This document shows, in pieces, positions 34,763 through 45,945 of a DNA stretch of 64,000 nt. The notes below the pieces were generated by a model. It had not been told where the DNA came from, did not search any database, and saw only the letters and a program-made list of their open reading frames with translations. The position numbers and the translations under genes were made by a program. Origin of the DNA: Drosophila pseudoobscura (taxonomy: Eukaryota; Arthropoda; Insecta; Diptera; Drosophilidae); the NCBI RefSeq assembly GCF_009870125.1, contig NC_046683.1, positions 40,377,869 through 40,441,868 of the forward strand, in the 5' to 3' direction. How positions within the stretch are numbered: the stretch's first letter is position 1; every line of letters begins with the position of its first letter.

Positions 34763-35916
34763 ATGGGACATGGAACATTGTTTAGACTGGAACTGGAACT
34801 GGGTTGCTTTGTATGGCTTCTCATCTGCGGCAGTGTGGGTAAGTGGTGGTTCCAATCCTTATCAGAGGCCGAAAACGGAAATTGGCGTAAAACAGGAGGC
34901 AATCGATTTGGGAAAGCAGATCAGATTTTTTTTTTGGTGATGCTTTATAGCCGTCTTCCTCTTCTAACAGCCGCTCAGACAGAGACACAGCCGCGAATCA
35001 TCAACGGCAGCGTGGCCAAGGTGGAGGAGACCAGGCATCTCGTTTCCATTCGCCTGAGAAGGCACGACAATAACTTTGGCAGCGGACATATTTGTGGAGG
35101 AGCCCTAATTGGGGTCAACAAAGTGCTCACCGCCGCGCACTGCCTCTACAAGTGAGTAGTCCGCTCAGCCGCATGTGCATCTACTGACCCACATTCCCCT
35201 AAGCAATGGAAGGAAACGCTATCGGAGGCCTAGCGAACTGATTGTGGTCATGGGCACCCTGAACCGATACGAACGCCTAAACAGCACCATTGTGTGTGAG
35301 GTGAGCTCTATGGCCTACATGAATACCTTCAGTCCGGACAGCATGCGCGACGATGTAGGGGTACTCTTCCTGCGTACGGGCTTGATCCGCCCTGATCCGT
35401 CCAGCGTAGCCCCAATCCAGTTGGCTAGGCAAGTCACGCCTCCGGGTCGGGTTTGCCAGGTGGCCGGCTGGGGACGCACAGAGCAGGTGAGTGGACCTGT
35501 CGACATCCCACTCTAATCATCCCGCTGTAATCCCTCTGCAGAGCACCCTGTCCAACATTCTTCTGACGGCCAATGTGAGCACCATTCGGCAGCAGACCTG
35601 CCAGAGCATATACAAGTCGGGCCTGCTGCCGGGTATGATGTGTGCTGGCCGCCTCCAGGGCGGCACTGACTCATGCCAGGGTGATTCCGGAGGTCCGCTG
35701 GTGCACGAGGGCCGCGTCATTGGTGTCGTTTCCTGGGGCTATGGCTGTGCGGAGCCTGGATTGCCGGGAGTATATGTGGATGTGCAGTACTACCAGCAAT
35801 GGATCGATGAGCGGAGTGGTGTGGCCCGATCCAGGACGTCTCCTGGCCTGGGCCTTAGTTTCAGTCTGCTCTTTGGCTTCTTGACTTTTACAGCCAGTAC
35901 TCTCGTGGAGTACTAA
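34763..35916 (+). CDS. S1-family serine protease, trypsin-type pocket, with hydrophobic tail
   Basis: Secreted or membrane-anchored serine endopeptidase. Four exons: 34763..34838, 34971..35151, 35204..35486 and 35542..35916, phases 1, 2, 0; 304 residues. Signal peptide ([13 protein letters not shown]), activation site before [14 protein letters not shown], His in LTAAHC, Asp in RDDVGVLFL, Ser in GDSGGP. Asp precedes the catalytic Ser by six residues ([10 protein letters not shown]), predicting cleavage after Lys/Arg. The last ~20 residues are hydrophobic ([16 protein letters not shown]) and end VEY, suggesting a C-terminal membrane anchor or GPI signal. Two acceptors are possible before exon 2; phase favours the one at 34970. 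Confidence 0.9.
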
Positions 35917-36122
35917 AATATATATACTATTCATGTAGTTATAAACCATAAGCAAATGTATATTCCTGCTCTGCAGGATACGGATACTTTTTCCGGGGAG
36001 TGCCCTCGGGTTTCCAATCAACAATCAACATTTATTTACAGCGAAACACACATGTAGAACCATAAACGAGATAAAAACAAAGAACTCTGGGTGAAATTTG
36101 CGGGTGAATCAGTTAGATCTCC

Positions 36123-36869
36123 TTAACAATTGCGACAATTGCGTCGCCCACGGCCAGAGGGCTCACCGGTCATCTCGTGGAGACGCAGCAGTTCCGGGCC
36201 ATAGGCAATGTTAGGCAGGCACCGGGACTGGGTCAACAGCAGGGAGAGCTCCCGATTGCAGGCGGCGTTCTCAATGCGATCCATGACGCGGCCTACGAGC
36301 AGCTGTACAGCCTCCTGAACATTGGCACCGGTGCAGGCACTCGTCTCGATGTAAGGCAGACGGTATCGGCGACACAGGGCCGCCACCTGGTCGCGGCTAA
36401 CGACACGCAGCTGGAGCAGGTCGCACTTGTTGCCGCACAGAACCACGTCCGGATCCTCGGAGTAGGCGTGCATACGCAGCTGCTCTAGCCAATTGACGGT
36501 CTCCAGAAAGGACTTCTCGCTAGTCAGATCGAAGATGAGCAGAAATCCCATCGCATCCCGATAGAAGGCCGTGGTCAGGGATCTGAAGCGCTCCTGCCCG
36601 GCCGTATCCCAGATTTGCAGGTGTATGCGATGCCGACGTCCGCGCGAGTTGTAAACCTGTTAGGGGACTGTTAGTATGTAACTTTAGAAAGCTAGAAGAG
36701 ATATACCTACCAACCGCTTCTCGCGGAAATCAATTCCCACCGTGGAGATAAACTGTGTGTTGAACCGCCCGTCTGTGTACTGGTATAGCAGGCAGGTCTT
36801 GCCCACCCCCGAGTCGCCCAGCACCAGGAACTTGAGCAGGTAGTCGTAATCGATGTTGGTGTTCGTCAT
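36123..36869 (-). CDS. Rab27: Rab27 small GTPase
   Basis: Rab GTPase of secretory vesicle and lysosome-related organelle transport; in flies it is expressed mainly in the nervous system. Two exons, 36869..36711 and 36656..36123, phase 0; 230 residues. Nucleotide-binding motifs: GDSGVGKT (P-loop), WDTAGQERF (switch II), NKCDL and ETSAC. The switch I segment [20 protein letters not shown], with the Rab27-type insertion after the splice ([15 protein letters not shown]), supports Rab27 over Rab3. The C-terminus ends RNCRNC, two cysteines separated by two residues, encoded by a perfect duplication of CGCAATTGT. An in-frame ATG 35 codons upstream (36974) probably lies in or before an intron. Confidence 0.94.
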
Positions 36870-39515
36870 GGTCTCGTTCTGGATGTTCCGTTGTCTGTGG
36901 CGGCAGCAGACGCATTCCGTCTTGAAAGCAGGGGAGACAAAGCATGGAGATTGATTGAGGTCGGGTCTAGGCATCCATCCTCTGTTCCCTGAATACCGTC
37001 TGGTTCTTTGGCTACCCACCTAAGCCCTTGACTTAAAGTGACAGGCGGAACAGGAACAGGTGGGGGGCACTATATTCATAAGCATAGCCAAAGCCATCTG
37101 CCTCTCTTTTCCAGCAAATATTTGAAACTCATTAAATCCCGATTTATTGATTTTCTGTCTCGCTTTCCGTCTTGGCGAAATTTCGTTGAATAGCTCGTCG
37201 AGAGGGTGATGGGTATGTGGATTTTTTTAATGGTACTTCAAAAAAAAAACCAAAAATATACATATACCGACTCATTGCATACCCAGGAACACAGATTGGC
37301 TATGAATTCCATCTTGATTTTTGAGTGGCGATGTCAAAATGATTGACATGCGAGGCATACCTTTAGCTCAGGCAGCGCATTAAAGAGACACCTTTTTAAA
37401 CGGTATTTCCAGAACTTTTCATGCAAAGGAAGGGCACGCACAAAAGAGAGAAACAGAATAGAAAGAATGTTTCATTCTTGCCTTCTTCCTTCTAATTAGA
37501 CACATAGCAGCAAATGTGTTTCATCAGAGCATTGAAGAGGGGCATCAGCATCCGTGGATTATGGACTTTTTCTGGGGTCTCCGAGAGGGAGGGTAATTCC
37601 TCTGCACAAACAAGCTGTTGCTAGACAACCGGCCGCCATGCTTGCTCCTCTCTCCTTCTCTTCTCTCGAGAAACACACCCATACACACACACACACACAA
37701 TTGAGTAGAGCGACAAGTAGTACACTGTGCGACACAATCAATTATTTGTCAGACGCGGGAACAACAGATTGAACCGATGCTTCTGGTCCTTTTTACTGTA
37801 TTTTGCCGTGCAGTGTCGCACGTGCAATCTAATAGTCCATGGCCTATTTGCATAGGGTGAGGAATTGCCAAGGAAGCACTCTCTTACGGTATAGTCGTAT
37901 GACGTTTTGTGTGTGTGTATGCGACTCGGGAACGGTAATGCTAGTACCTTGTATTCATATGCTCTGCTATTAACCGGGAGCTGCACTCTCTCTTTGCCTC
38001 TCTATCTCTTTGTAATAGAGTCCTCTATTGCTCTCGCCTAGTAATATAATTTCCTTTTTCTGTCTCCGCTTCCGCTTTCCTCATCATTGAGATGATTTCC
38101 ATTCCCCTTCACTGTCCCTCGCTACAAAGAAACACTTATTTTCCGCTGCAGTGACAGGTGAAGGGCATGGAACTAAGAGGTATTCCAGGAAATCGAATTA
38201 GCATCGACGGCACACAAAAGTATGTACGCATCCGCCCCAACAGCCAGCCAGCCGCCTGAGCAGTTAATTTTAAACCGTTATTGATTTGGAGAGGGATCGA
38301 GCAATTACTTAGATGCCTCACCATGCTTTTCCCATCCTCTCCCATGCAGGGGCTCAGGTGGACTTTGAGGCTGACACTAAAATAGACCTTCGGCCCTGGC
38401 TTCGGATGGCATCCAGGATGTGGAGTTTGTTCTCTGATTGGGTTAGAAGGTCGTAATCGGATTTCATCCGCACAGAAACAACAAACCACCAGGCAATTAG
38501 GGCCATAACAAAGTATGAACAAGACTCTTCCCCACTCCTCTCACGTTACCACTCTCAGGGGTTGAGGGCAGAGTGCGGAATTTGGTGGCCGTGGGTTGCA
38601 TTTGCATTCACCTGTGTGTGCGGGCGCAGTTTTCATTGAGATTTCGGATCCGTAATGAGATCCTGATGTGTGTGTTGTGCGGGCGCTCGAAGCTGTTCAG
38701 GTGCAGCACATGAACAGAGAGTGGTTTAAAAAAACGCGAGCTAAAACTAGGGCTCACCTGGTGTCTGACCTCTACTCCTTGCTATCCGCACTCGAGGGCT
38801 AATTAGTGTTGCACGTGACCAAGACGCAGCATTCCGCACTGGCACTCTCAGCTTTGACTTTGGCGCCCAAAGTGTGTGGCAAGGCGCTTAGGTGACGGGG
38901 GAGGGCCACTCTTGCGGGCGTGGGGCTGTCAAGGATGCTGTGGTGCTGAGCAGGTGCTACCGAACGGGTATTTTTAGCACCCGCACTTTGTTTTCTTTGG
39001 CCAATGCTCTCTGCACGGAGCTCTCGAACGCTGCAGCACACAGCAAGAATTACATTCGATGGATGAAAATACGAAAATTTCCTAGTCAATGGCTCAGTGC
39101 AACGCACCTGGAGACGGGGCACGCAGAGCTATTGTTCCCTGCACGACCTGTTGCCATGCGTTGCCTAGCACAAAATAGCTGGCTTTTGGTGCAGATAAAA
39201 AGCCCGCACCGAGCAGGCCAAGCCAAAGCTTAGGACTTGCGACTTGGGGAGGGTTCGACGCAAGCTTTTAGGGAGGCGTAAAAGCTGCAACGGTTCCATT
39301 TCGCATGATTTCATACGTGGAAAATGTAGGTAGTTGTCAACACTGGCAGTGACAGTGCTCGAAAGAAACCAAAAGAGATTTTTGCAGCGGAACGATATTC
39401 AACCGATATTACGAAGGTATTTTTCTGCCAAGCCAGTTGAGGTCGCACTAAGCGTGTGTGTTCGTGTGTTGTGATATTTGAAAAAATTGTCGCCAAAACG
39501 CTGACTGACATAGCC
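36870..39515. other. Intergenic/5' UTR region between Rab27 and mei-38
   Basis: About 2.6 kb upstream of both divergent genes. Contains a pyrimidine-rich acceptor-like stretch (CCCCTGCTTTCAAG on the minus strand, about 36918-36931), suggesting a Rab27 5' UTR intron, and a short CA run at 37683-37699. No further gene recognised. Confidence 0.5.
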
Positions 39516-42500
39516 ATGGATAACCCGAATATAATTGTTACAAATGCACAGTTTGACTGGGACGCCATCAATGTTGGTGACTACAACCTGGATCACTCGC
39601 AGAACTTTTTTGGTACGTCGCCCGCATTTTGTCTGCGCGTCCGATTTACAGTAAGCCACAAAAACGCGCCATTTTTCTGTCTCCCGCAGCTGCTGCAAAC
39701 AAGGAAAATAATCCGCTGAACAATGGGAACCTTCTCCTGGGCACCACTACCACTCCGCAGGCGAAGATGGCTATCAAGGTGGAGCAACCGAGTGCCCTCT
39801 GCTGGAACTCCGACAGCAACTATGTGAAATTACCAACAGGACCAAAGGAGGAGCAGCAGGTCGATGCTAATCCACCAACTAGCGCCCAAGAGCCAAAGAA
39901 GAAGCAGCAGGTCAATGCTAATCCATCAACTTGCCCAAAACAGGAGCCAGCGGAGGAGCTTGTCAGTGATGGAGAACCAATAACTATACCAAAACCGAAT
40001 ACAGAGTTGAGCCCGGATGCGCCCGTGAAGAACGAGGACGAAGTTGAGTACCCGAATGAGCCGGAAATGGGTTTAAAGTTGCGAAGCCAGTGGTCTCCCC
40101 GGCCGCACACACACCATCAGGATGCCGGCCCGGCGCCGCCAAAGGCGTACGAATTCATGAACATATACCAGCATAATCGCGAGCTCGCAGCGCGCCGGCG
40201 CACTGAGGACGAGCGTAAGGCGCGACAATTCCACAGTCGGCCCATGCCCAATTTCCCGGCGTTGCACAAGCGCTTGGACGAGATCGTGGTCTGCCACAAG
40301 ATAACAATTCCAAAGACACCGGAAACTGTGAAGCATTGGCAGATTGATTTGGACCGCCGCAAGAGCAAGGAACAACAGCAACCCCAGCTTAATAAAGTTC
40401 GCCGCCCGCTCCACCTCCACGACGATCAGCCCTGCCATCCCAGACCGTTCCAGCTGCGCAGCGATCAGCGCGTGCGCGAGCGCCGCGAATATGACGCTGC
40501 TGTGCAGGTCAGCCTGGAGAAGAAGAAAAAAGAGGTAAATGTATGTGAAACAAATATTTTTCAGCCATCTCTTTGTCCGTTATGTTTAAAATGTCGACCC
40601 TCGGCGATACTATCGATAGGCAACGTTCTGTGGGTGAAACTGGTTCCGGCAATTTCGATAGCTGGGGGCATCAGAAAGAGTTCCGCTGAACCAGCTCACA
40701 TCTACGTGCTCGCAGAAATAAACTTATTTTTAAGTGTTTTGGGAACGCCACTGTGCTTTAGCCTCTGAAACTTCGAGTTGAGTGGGACCCAATCATATCA
40801 ACAAGCCCAGAGAACATTCTCACATTCGACAGAAACAATATAAATCATCGAAAAAATACTAAAACGTACAGGGAGCCAAGTTTGTTTTTGTTGTTACTGG
40901 TGTGAGTGAGTCATGGCGTTTCGGACGGCGTAGAAAAAGGTCGTCGAGCATTGTGCATTGCATAAAAAAAGCGTGTAGCAGCAACATCAGCCCCCCGCAC
41001 AAGAGCGCACACAACAGTTGACCGGAGTCAGCGGCACTGCGGACCCCAGTCCAAACGGTGGAACAATCAAAGCGTACGGAAGGATTTGCAACAGCTGCGC
41101 CCATATCTACACGCACGCACCCACACAGTCGCGGCAACAGTCAGTCAGTGTCACACTCGCGCACTCGCTCGCACACTCTCGCACAGCCACGCACTCACAC
41201 AAGCAACAGAAGCCGTCTGTCGTCACAGTTGAGTACTTTTTGGTTTTTTTTTATGTTCAGCCACGGGCGGCAGCACTCAGTGGAGAAGTCAGTCACAGCA
41301 GCAGCAGCAACAGTCGTCGGTAGTGGAGAGTGAAGAGTGGAGAGTGTCGCAACCAGTGACCAGGGAACCGAAGAAGCGGGAAGACGATAGAAAACAGTGT
41401 GTGTGGAGCCAGAAACGCGGAGAGAGAGTGAGAGAGATAGCCAGACCCAGCGCCAGAGCCAGACCCACTTTCGCCAGTCGAACCGAGCCAGTAGCAGTCG
41501 GCACCACCATGGTAGATCGTCTCGTCAACTCGGAGGCCAACACGCGCCGCATCGCCTCCGTGGAGAGCTGCTTCGGTGGCTCCGGTGTACCGCTGGCCGT
41601 CCCCGGACGCGTACTTGTCGGCGAGGGTGTGCTGACCAAGATGTGCCGCAAGCGGCCAAAGTCACGTCAGTTCTTCCTTTTCAACGACATCCTTGTGTAC
41701 GGAAACATTGTGATCGGCAAGAAGAAGTACAACAAGCAGCACGTCATGCCTCTGGAGGAGGTATCGCTGGACTCGATCGTGGACAACCAGCAATACCGGA
41801 ACGGCTGGTACATACGCACCACTACTAAATCGTTTGTGGTGTACGCGGCCACCAGCACCGAGAAGCAGGAGTGGATGGCCCACATCAACAAGTGTGTGGA
41901 GGATCTGTTGCGAAAGAGCGGCAAGAAACCCGTGGAGAATCACGCCGCCGTTTGGGTGCCGGACACGGACGCCAGCATCTGCATGCACTGCAAGAAGACG
42001 CAGTTCACCTTCATCCAGCGTCGGCATCACTGCCGCAGCTGCGGCGCCGTCGTCTGTGCCGGCTGCTCCTCGAAGAAATTTCTGCTGCCCCAGCAGAGCA
42101 CAAAATCGCTGCGCGTCTGCGATGCTTGCTATGAGCGCCTCAAGCATGTGCCCAGTGGTGCTGGCGAAGAGTCGGCGGGCTCGGCCACTGGCGGCGTCAA
42201 ACACAATGCCAGCGGACATGGCCTGGCGGGTGATAGCTCCAACGATGAGGACACTGACGAGGAGACAACGTCGCCTGGCGGCGAATCGCACGACGAGCCG
42301 CGTTTCTACGGCGACAGCAGCGTGCTTTCCGCGGACGACAGCCAATCCACGATAGCCACGACGACCTCATCTTCAACGACGACCGTCAGTCCTAGCCAGA
42401 ATCCCGCCGTGGCCTCCTCAATGACGGGCTCCAATTGTTGAGCAGCACACAGACGGAGCTACAGACGGACAACAACACGATCCGATTAAGGGTACCCGCC

Positions 42501-43296
42501 AACATATTCATACATATATATTTGTACTTGTCCCATTATACATTTATACCCTTTATGCTTGTCGAGAGTTGGCCACTCGTTCACTCGACCTTGCGCAGTG
42601 CTTAAGTTTTCTCCGCTCGTGTTTTCTGATCTTATGCGAAAATTCCATTCCCCCGGCTCCGTTCTGCATGTTTGTGTGTGATAATCTTATCAGGCCCGGC
42701 CGCTTGTTCTTACTCTATTTTTCACTGGCAAACAAACCCGCCAGTAGAGCCAGCGGAACAAAAACGAGATGGAGGCAGAAGCAGAGATACCAAGTGGGGG
42801 TGGGGTTCGATATCGGAGCCGGGAGATGGAGCCCCAGGGTCAGCGTCAGAAGAGGGCCTGGATGATAGCGATAGCGCACTAAATTCCCCGCCATGACTCA
42901 GGCTCTGAGGCTGAGCTCTGTCCCAGCCATAAGTCGGGTTTTGTGTGTGTGGCCCCGTCTGATAATGGTAGATCAGCGCGACTGGGAGGGAGCGTCTCGA
43001 GGCTGGACAAGTGACTCAGTCGGCACCCCATCAGTCCATCAGTCACCGACATATCAAAAATTCCCGCCTCGTGCTGGAGCGGTTGCATAAGTGTCGTCTA
43101 ATTAGAACTGGGGGGAAACAGCTGTTGGGCTCGTACACTTACTCTGACACTACGATTAGATAAACGATTGGCTAACCCTTCATTTTTCCTCCTACCGTTT
43201 CAGCAAGACGAACAACGGAAGCGATGCGAGGAGGAGCAGATCAAGGAGATACGGAAGATGACGGTATTCAAGGCGCGTCCAAATCCCTTCAAGTAG
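39516..43296 (+). CDS. mei-38: Mei-38, TPX2-family microtubule protein; last intron hosts rush
   Basis: Spindle microtubule-associated protein related to TPX2, needed for spindle and kinetochore-fibre integrity. Exons: 39516..39612 (phase 1), 39690..40534 (phase 0) and 43204..43296, 344 residues. The N-terminus MDNPNIIVTNAQFDWDAINV is acidic and hydrophobic as in the family. The middle is a Lys/Gln/Pro-rich linker. The C-terminal half is basic and helical (ELAARRRTEDERKARQFH; RVRERREYDAAVQVSLEKKK). The last exon adds QDEQRKRCEEEQIKEIRKMT and ends KARPNPFK, which matches the TPX2 C-terminal signature and argues that the distant exon belongs to this gene. That intron (40535..43203, 2.7 kb) contains the entire rush coding region on the same strand. 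Without that splice the frame runs 78 codons to a stop at 40768. Confidence 0.88.
40611..40618. promoter_or_regulatory. DRE (TATCGATA) upstream of rush
   Basis: Perfect DRE palindrome inside mei-38 intron 2, about 900 bp upstream of the rush ATG. A half site (TTCGATAG) lies at about 40655. It likely marks an internal promoter that drives rush independently. Confidence 0.55.
41509..42441 (+). CDS. rush: Rush hour, PH and FYVE domain endosomal protein
   Basis: Phafin/PLEKHF homologue that binds PtdIns3P on endosomes and regulates traffic from late endosome to lysosome. Single coding exon, 310 residues. An N-terminal PH domain (about residues 35-135) includes RQFFLFNDILVYG and a Trp in EKQEWMAHI. 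The FYVE zinc finger (about 147-210) has all landmarks: WVPDTDASICMHC, the RRHHCRSCGAVVC basic patch, and SLRVCDACY. The tail is acidic and Ser/Thr-rich. The gene lies wholly within the last intron of mei-38 on the same strand. A long Gln/Ser-codon and CA-rich 5' region (40620-41508) is probably 5' UTR. Confidence 0.95.
   Translation: MVDRLVNSEANTRRIASVESCFGGSGVPLAVPGRVLVGEGVLTKMCRKRPKSRQFFLFNDILVYGNIVIGKKKYNKQHVMPLEEVSLDSIVDNQQYRNGWYIRTTTKSFVVYAATSTEKQEWMAHINKCVEDLLRKSGKKPVENHAAVWVPDTDASICMHCKKTQFTFIQRRHHCRSCGAVVCAGCSSKKFLLPQQSTKSLRVCDACYERLKHVPSGAGEESAGSATGGVKHNASGHGLAGDSSNDEDTDEETTSPGGESHDEPRFYGDSSVLSADDSQSTIATTTSSSTTTVSPSQNPAVASSMTGSNC
42442..43203 (+). other. rush 3' UTR and end of the mei-38 host intron
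   Basis: Follows the rush stop. The mei-38 acceptor (CTACCGTTTCAG) ends it at 43203. No other gene seen. Confidence 0.55.
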
Positions 43297-44378
43297 CGCC
43301 CGAGCTATAAAAACCCACAAATTGTCCAAATTTCGATGTTAAGGAACCCCATCCCTCCCCCATTGTGCATTCTTCGGGCGCGTTTTAAGAAATTTGTTTT
43401 CCACTTTCCCGAACTCTAATCTGTAATTAAGAGCAAGACTAGGCGTTACGCGGGGGTGAGGATTATACATATACATACATACAATACATATACTTTTGTA
43501 CTCGAGATCTGGTCAACATAAAGGCAAAAAAATTCTATCCATAAGCAGAAGCATAAGCCAGAAGGACATCTAAAGCAAATTAAATGATATTTCATTTGCC
43601 GAAAGCGGCAGGCGCAACCTCCTACCAGGAGATATCCCAGAGATCAGCGCCATGGCAACGCTTCTCTAAAACAGACACACGTACACACGTACTATATAGT
43701 TTTTACCAGAATAACTCGATTTGTCTCTAACATTATTTTATACGTACATTCGTTCGTTTATATATATATTTACACTATTTTTTGTCGATGGGAGTCGTAG
43801 CTTCTCGGATGGGAAGGATGACTATATGAATAATATATATATGTATACCATTAGGCAATTTGCAATTGCAATCATTAACTGTTTTCTATTTGTAATAAGT
43901 CGAATGAAAAAAAACAAACAATAAATAACTGTAAATTGATCGATGCGTCTGTGGAATTGAATGTGTGTTGGGAAGGGATGGAAAAGACACTAAATAAGTG
44001 ACTTGTTGCGGCGATTTTCGCGTTGAATTTGTGCGGGCGTCCCTTCCGCTCGCCATTGCCGACCTAAACAAGTTTTCAAATACCAATTTCCAATTATTTA
44101 CAAAAGATCACTGTGCAAAAATCCCAAAAATAATAAATAAAATATCCCTTAATTGATAGGAACACACAATTGCCGTACAAAATGTGCCATCCCTTTCTAA
44201 TCCCTGCTGCATATGCAGAGTGCAGCATCAGACGCTAGCTAGCTATCTTTCTCGCTCTAAGTCAAGCCACAGAAAAAAAAAATGTCGAACACGTGGTAAT
44301 TTTCGGGGGAAACATAAATAGATGTTTATTTATGTTGTAGAAGAATCGTTCAACATGAGGCGTTGAGCTGTCATCATC
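43297..44378. other. 3' regions of mei-38 (+) and sta (-)
   Basis: Convergent tail region, AT-rich. On the minus strand an AATAAA signal at 44325-44330 follows the sta stop by about 50 bp. An AATAAA on the plus strand near 43919 may end mei-38. No gene recognised. Confidence 0.55.
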
Positions 44379-45394
44379 TTAGAACTGGCCATCACTTCCC
44401 CAGGAGGTCTTGACGGTATCCTCATTCCAGTCCTCCACACCGCCAACAGTCTCGGCGGCGACCTCATCGGCCCAGTTGGTGGTCTCCTCGACGGGATGGT
44501 CGACAACCTCCTCGATCTTGGGTGGTGGCAGCAGCTCCTTGGCGGCGGCCTCCTCCTTCTCAGCCTCCTCAGGATCGCGGTAGAAGTACAAGTCAACGAC
44601 CACAGGCCACTCGACGGTGCGCGAGATGGTGCCACGCAGACGGAGCACCTCACGGGCCAACAGCCACCACATCAGACCAATGGAGTGGGCAGACTTGTTG
44701 TTGCATGGAATAGCAATATCAATGTAGCGCAAAGGCGAGTCTGTGTTGGTGAAGGCAATCACGGGGATGTTCACGTACGAGGCCTCCATGATGGGCTGGT
44801 GATCGGTCATGGGGTCGGTGACAACCAAGAGACGGGGCTCGCGGAAAGCGGGCTGGATCTGATTGGTGAAGGCACCGGGTGTGAAGCGGCCAGCAATGGG
44901 AGTTGTGTCCGTGTACTTGGCGAACTTCAGCACAGCGCGCTGGCCGATGGGACGCGACGAGATGACGAAGACCTGTCGAATGAAAGGACAAAATTAGTTA
45001 TCTGCATTTTACTGCGACAGTGAAACCCTGGCTTTTCTGTGGGCTTGTGAGGCGTGGCATATCAGCTTTAAGTTGAAATCATTGCATTTCATACCCGAAA
45101 GATAAAAAAATCATCATATGAACCACGGGGTCGGTCCTCACAAAAGCAGAATATAGAGCTAGGCGCACAACTTACATCTGAGGCGTTCTCAATGGCCACG
45201 ATGGCGCGAGCGGCCAGCTGGAGCTTCTCCCAGGTCTTGCCCAGGTTGATGATGTTAACACCATCGGCGCGACGCTTGTACACGTACTGCTCCATCTGGA
45301 AGTTGACGTTCTCCGACCCCAAGTGGGTGGTGGCAACCAACATCTTGGTAATGTCATCCTCTTTGAGGGACAAGATATCTAAGCCTCCCGACAT
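44379..45394 (-). CDS. sta: Stubarista, 40S ribosomal protein SA (uS2)
   Basis: Small-subunit ribosomal protein, homologue of vertebrate RPSA (laminin-receptor precursor). Two coding exons, 45394..45176 and 44972..44379, phase 0; 270 residues, the family's usual length. Conserved uS2 stretches: [68 protein letters not shown]. The C-terminal tail is acidic with NWADE, DWNED and SWGSD repeats, as in RPSA. A non-coding 5' exon ending at a GTAAGT donor (exon end 45644) splices to an acceptor so that the coding exon begins at 45419. The 203-nt coding intron contains a probable C/D snoRNA. Confidence 0.97.
45054..45126 (-). ncRNA. Probable box C/D snoRNA in sta intron, predicted 28S guide
   Basis: About 73 nt, read on the minus strand. 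Terminal stem GTGG/CCAC plus CAT/ATG with a 2-nt bulge; C box ATGATGA (45111-45117); D box CTGA (45062-45065). An internal element ATCTTTCGGGT sits directly before a D'-like ATGA. Its 11 nt are exactly complementary to ACCCGAAAGAT, a universally conserved 28S/25S rRNA segment. The D'+5 rule points to the G of ACCCG. From memory, that G is methylated in yeast (25S Gm805, snR39b) and guided by U80-type snoRNAs in animals. The 3' end is about 80 nt from the acceptor, the usual placement for intron-encoded C/D snoRNAs, and ribosomal protein introns are classic hosts. The other guide (before the D box) has no target I recognise. Confidence 0.75.
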
Positions 45395-45715
45395 TTTAAC
45401 GTTGAAAGAGTTACGGAACCTATGAAGTGGAAATAAAAACTCGTGTTAACTCTCCGTCGCCTCAACATAACCTAATTCATTTTCACTTCCACGTGCTCCA
45501 CCTAACAAAATGTGCAAAAATCACACAATATGTATTGCCGATGATTGCACATTCCTGGGCTTTGCCTATGTGCTTTGGATTTCACCATTGCACAGTCCTA
45601 TCCACATTTTCTTTAAATATCAACAATTTGGCACGGAACTTACGTCTGGATGCCGCTGGGAGTTTTGACAAAATGGCCGAGAAACTGTGTTATCGCGGGG
45701 TTATCGATGAAACAT

Positions 45716-45945
45716 ATACGGTCCGACTCTCGGAAAAATACCAAAATATACCTTCTCATTTGAAAATATACCGTAAATATACTGACGAATTCAAGTTCTA
45801 TTTTGCATATTCCTCGTTTTTGATATTCCGACGAATATTACCAGCTATATAGAACATTTAGCCGTGCCCACTCAATTTTATACTATTGATGAATCAATTC
45901 TATACATGATTGGTCTATTCGAAATACTTGCATTTATTGGATTTT
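45716..45945. repeat. AATATACC-type dispersed repeat, copy B
   Basis: Begins TACGGTCCGACTCTCGG and includes ACCAAAATATACCTTCTCAT, CTGACGAATTCAAGTTCTAT, TTGCATATTCCTCGTTTTTG and AGCTATATAGAACATTTAGC. It lies just upstream of the inferred sta 5' exon and is homologous to copy C for over 200 bp and to copy A for about 90 bp. Confidence 0.75.

Noticed and set aside
36870-36974. N-terminal extension of Rab27 from an in-frame ATG at 36974
   Set aside because: The region contains a strong pyrimidine-rich acceptor-like sequence, the extension is Cys/Arg-rich, and Rab27 proteins normally start near [13 protein letters not shown].
41662-42345. 227-codon antisense ORF under rush
   Set aside because: Shadow of the PH-FYVE coding frame, with GC-rich third-position effects.
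45420-45643. Second snoRNA in the sta 5' UTR intron
   Set aside because: I found no C box paired with a CTGA D box and no clear H/ACA arrangement.
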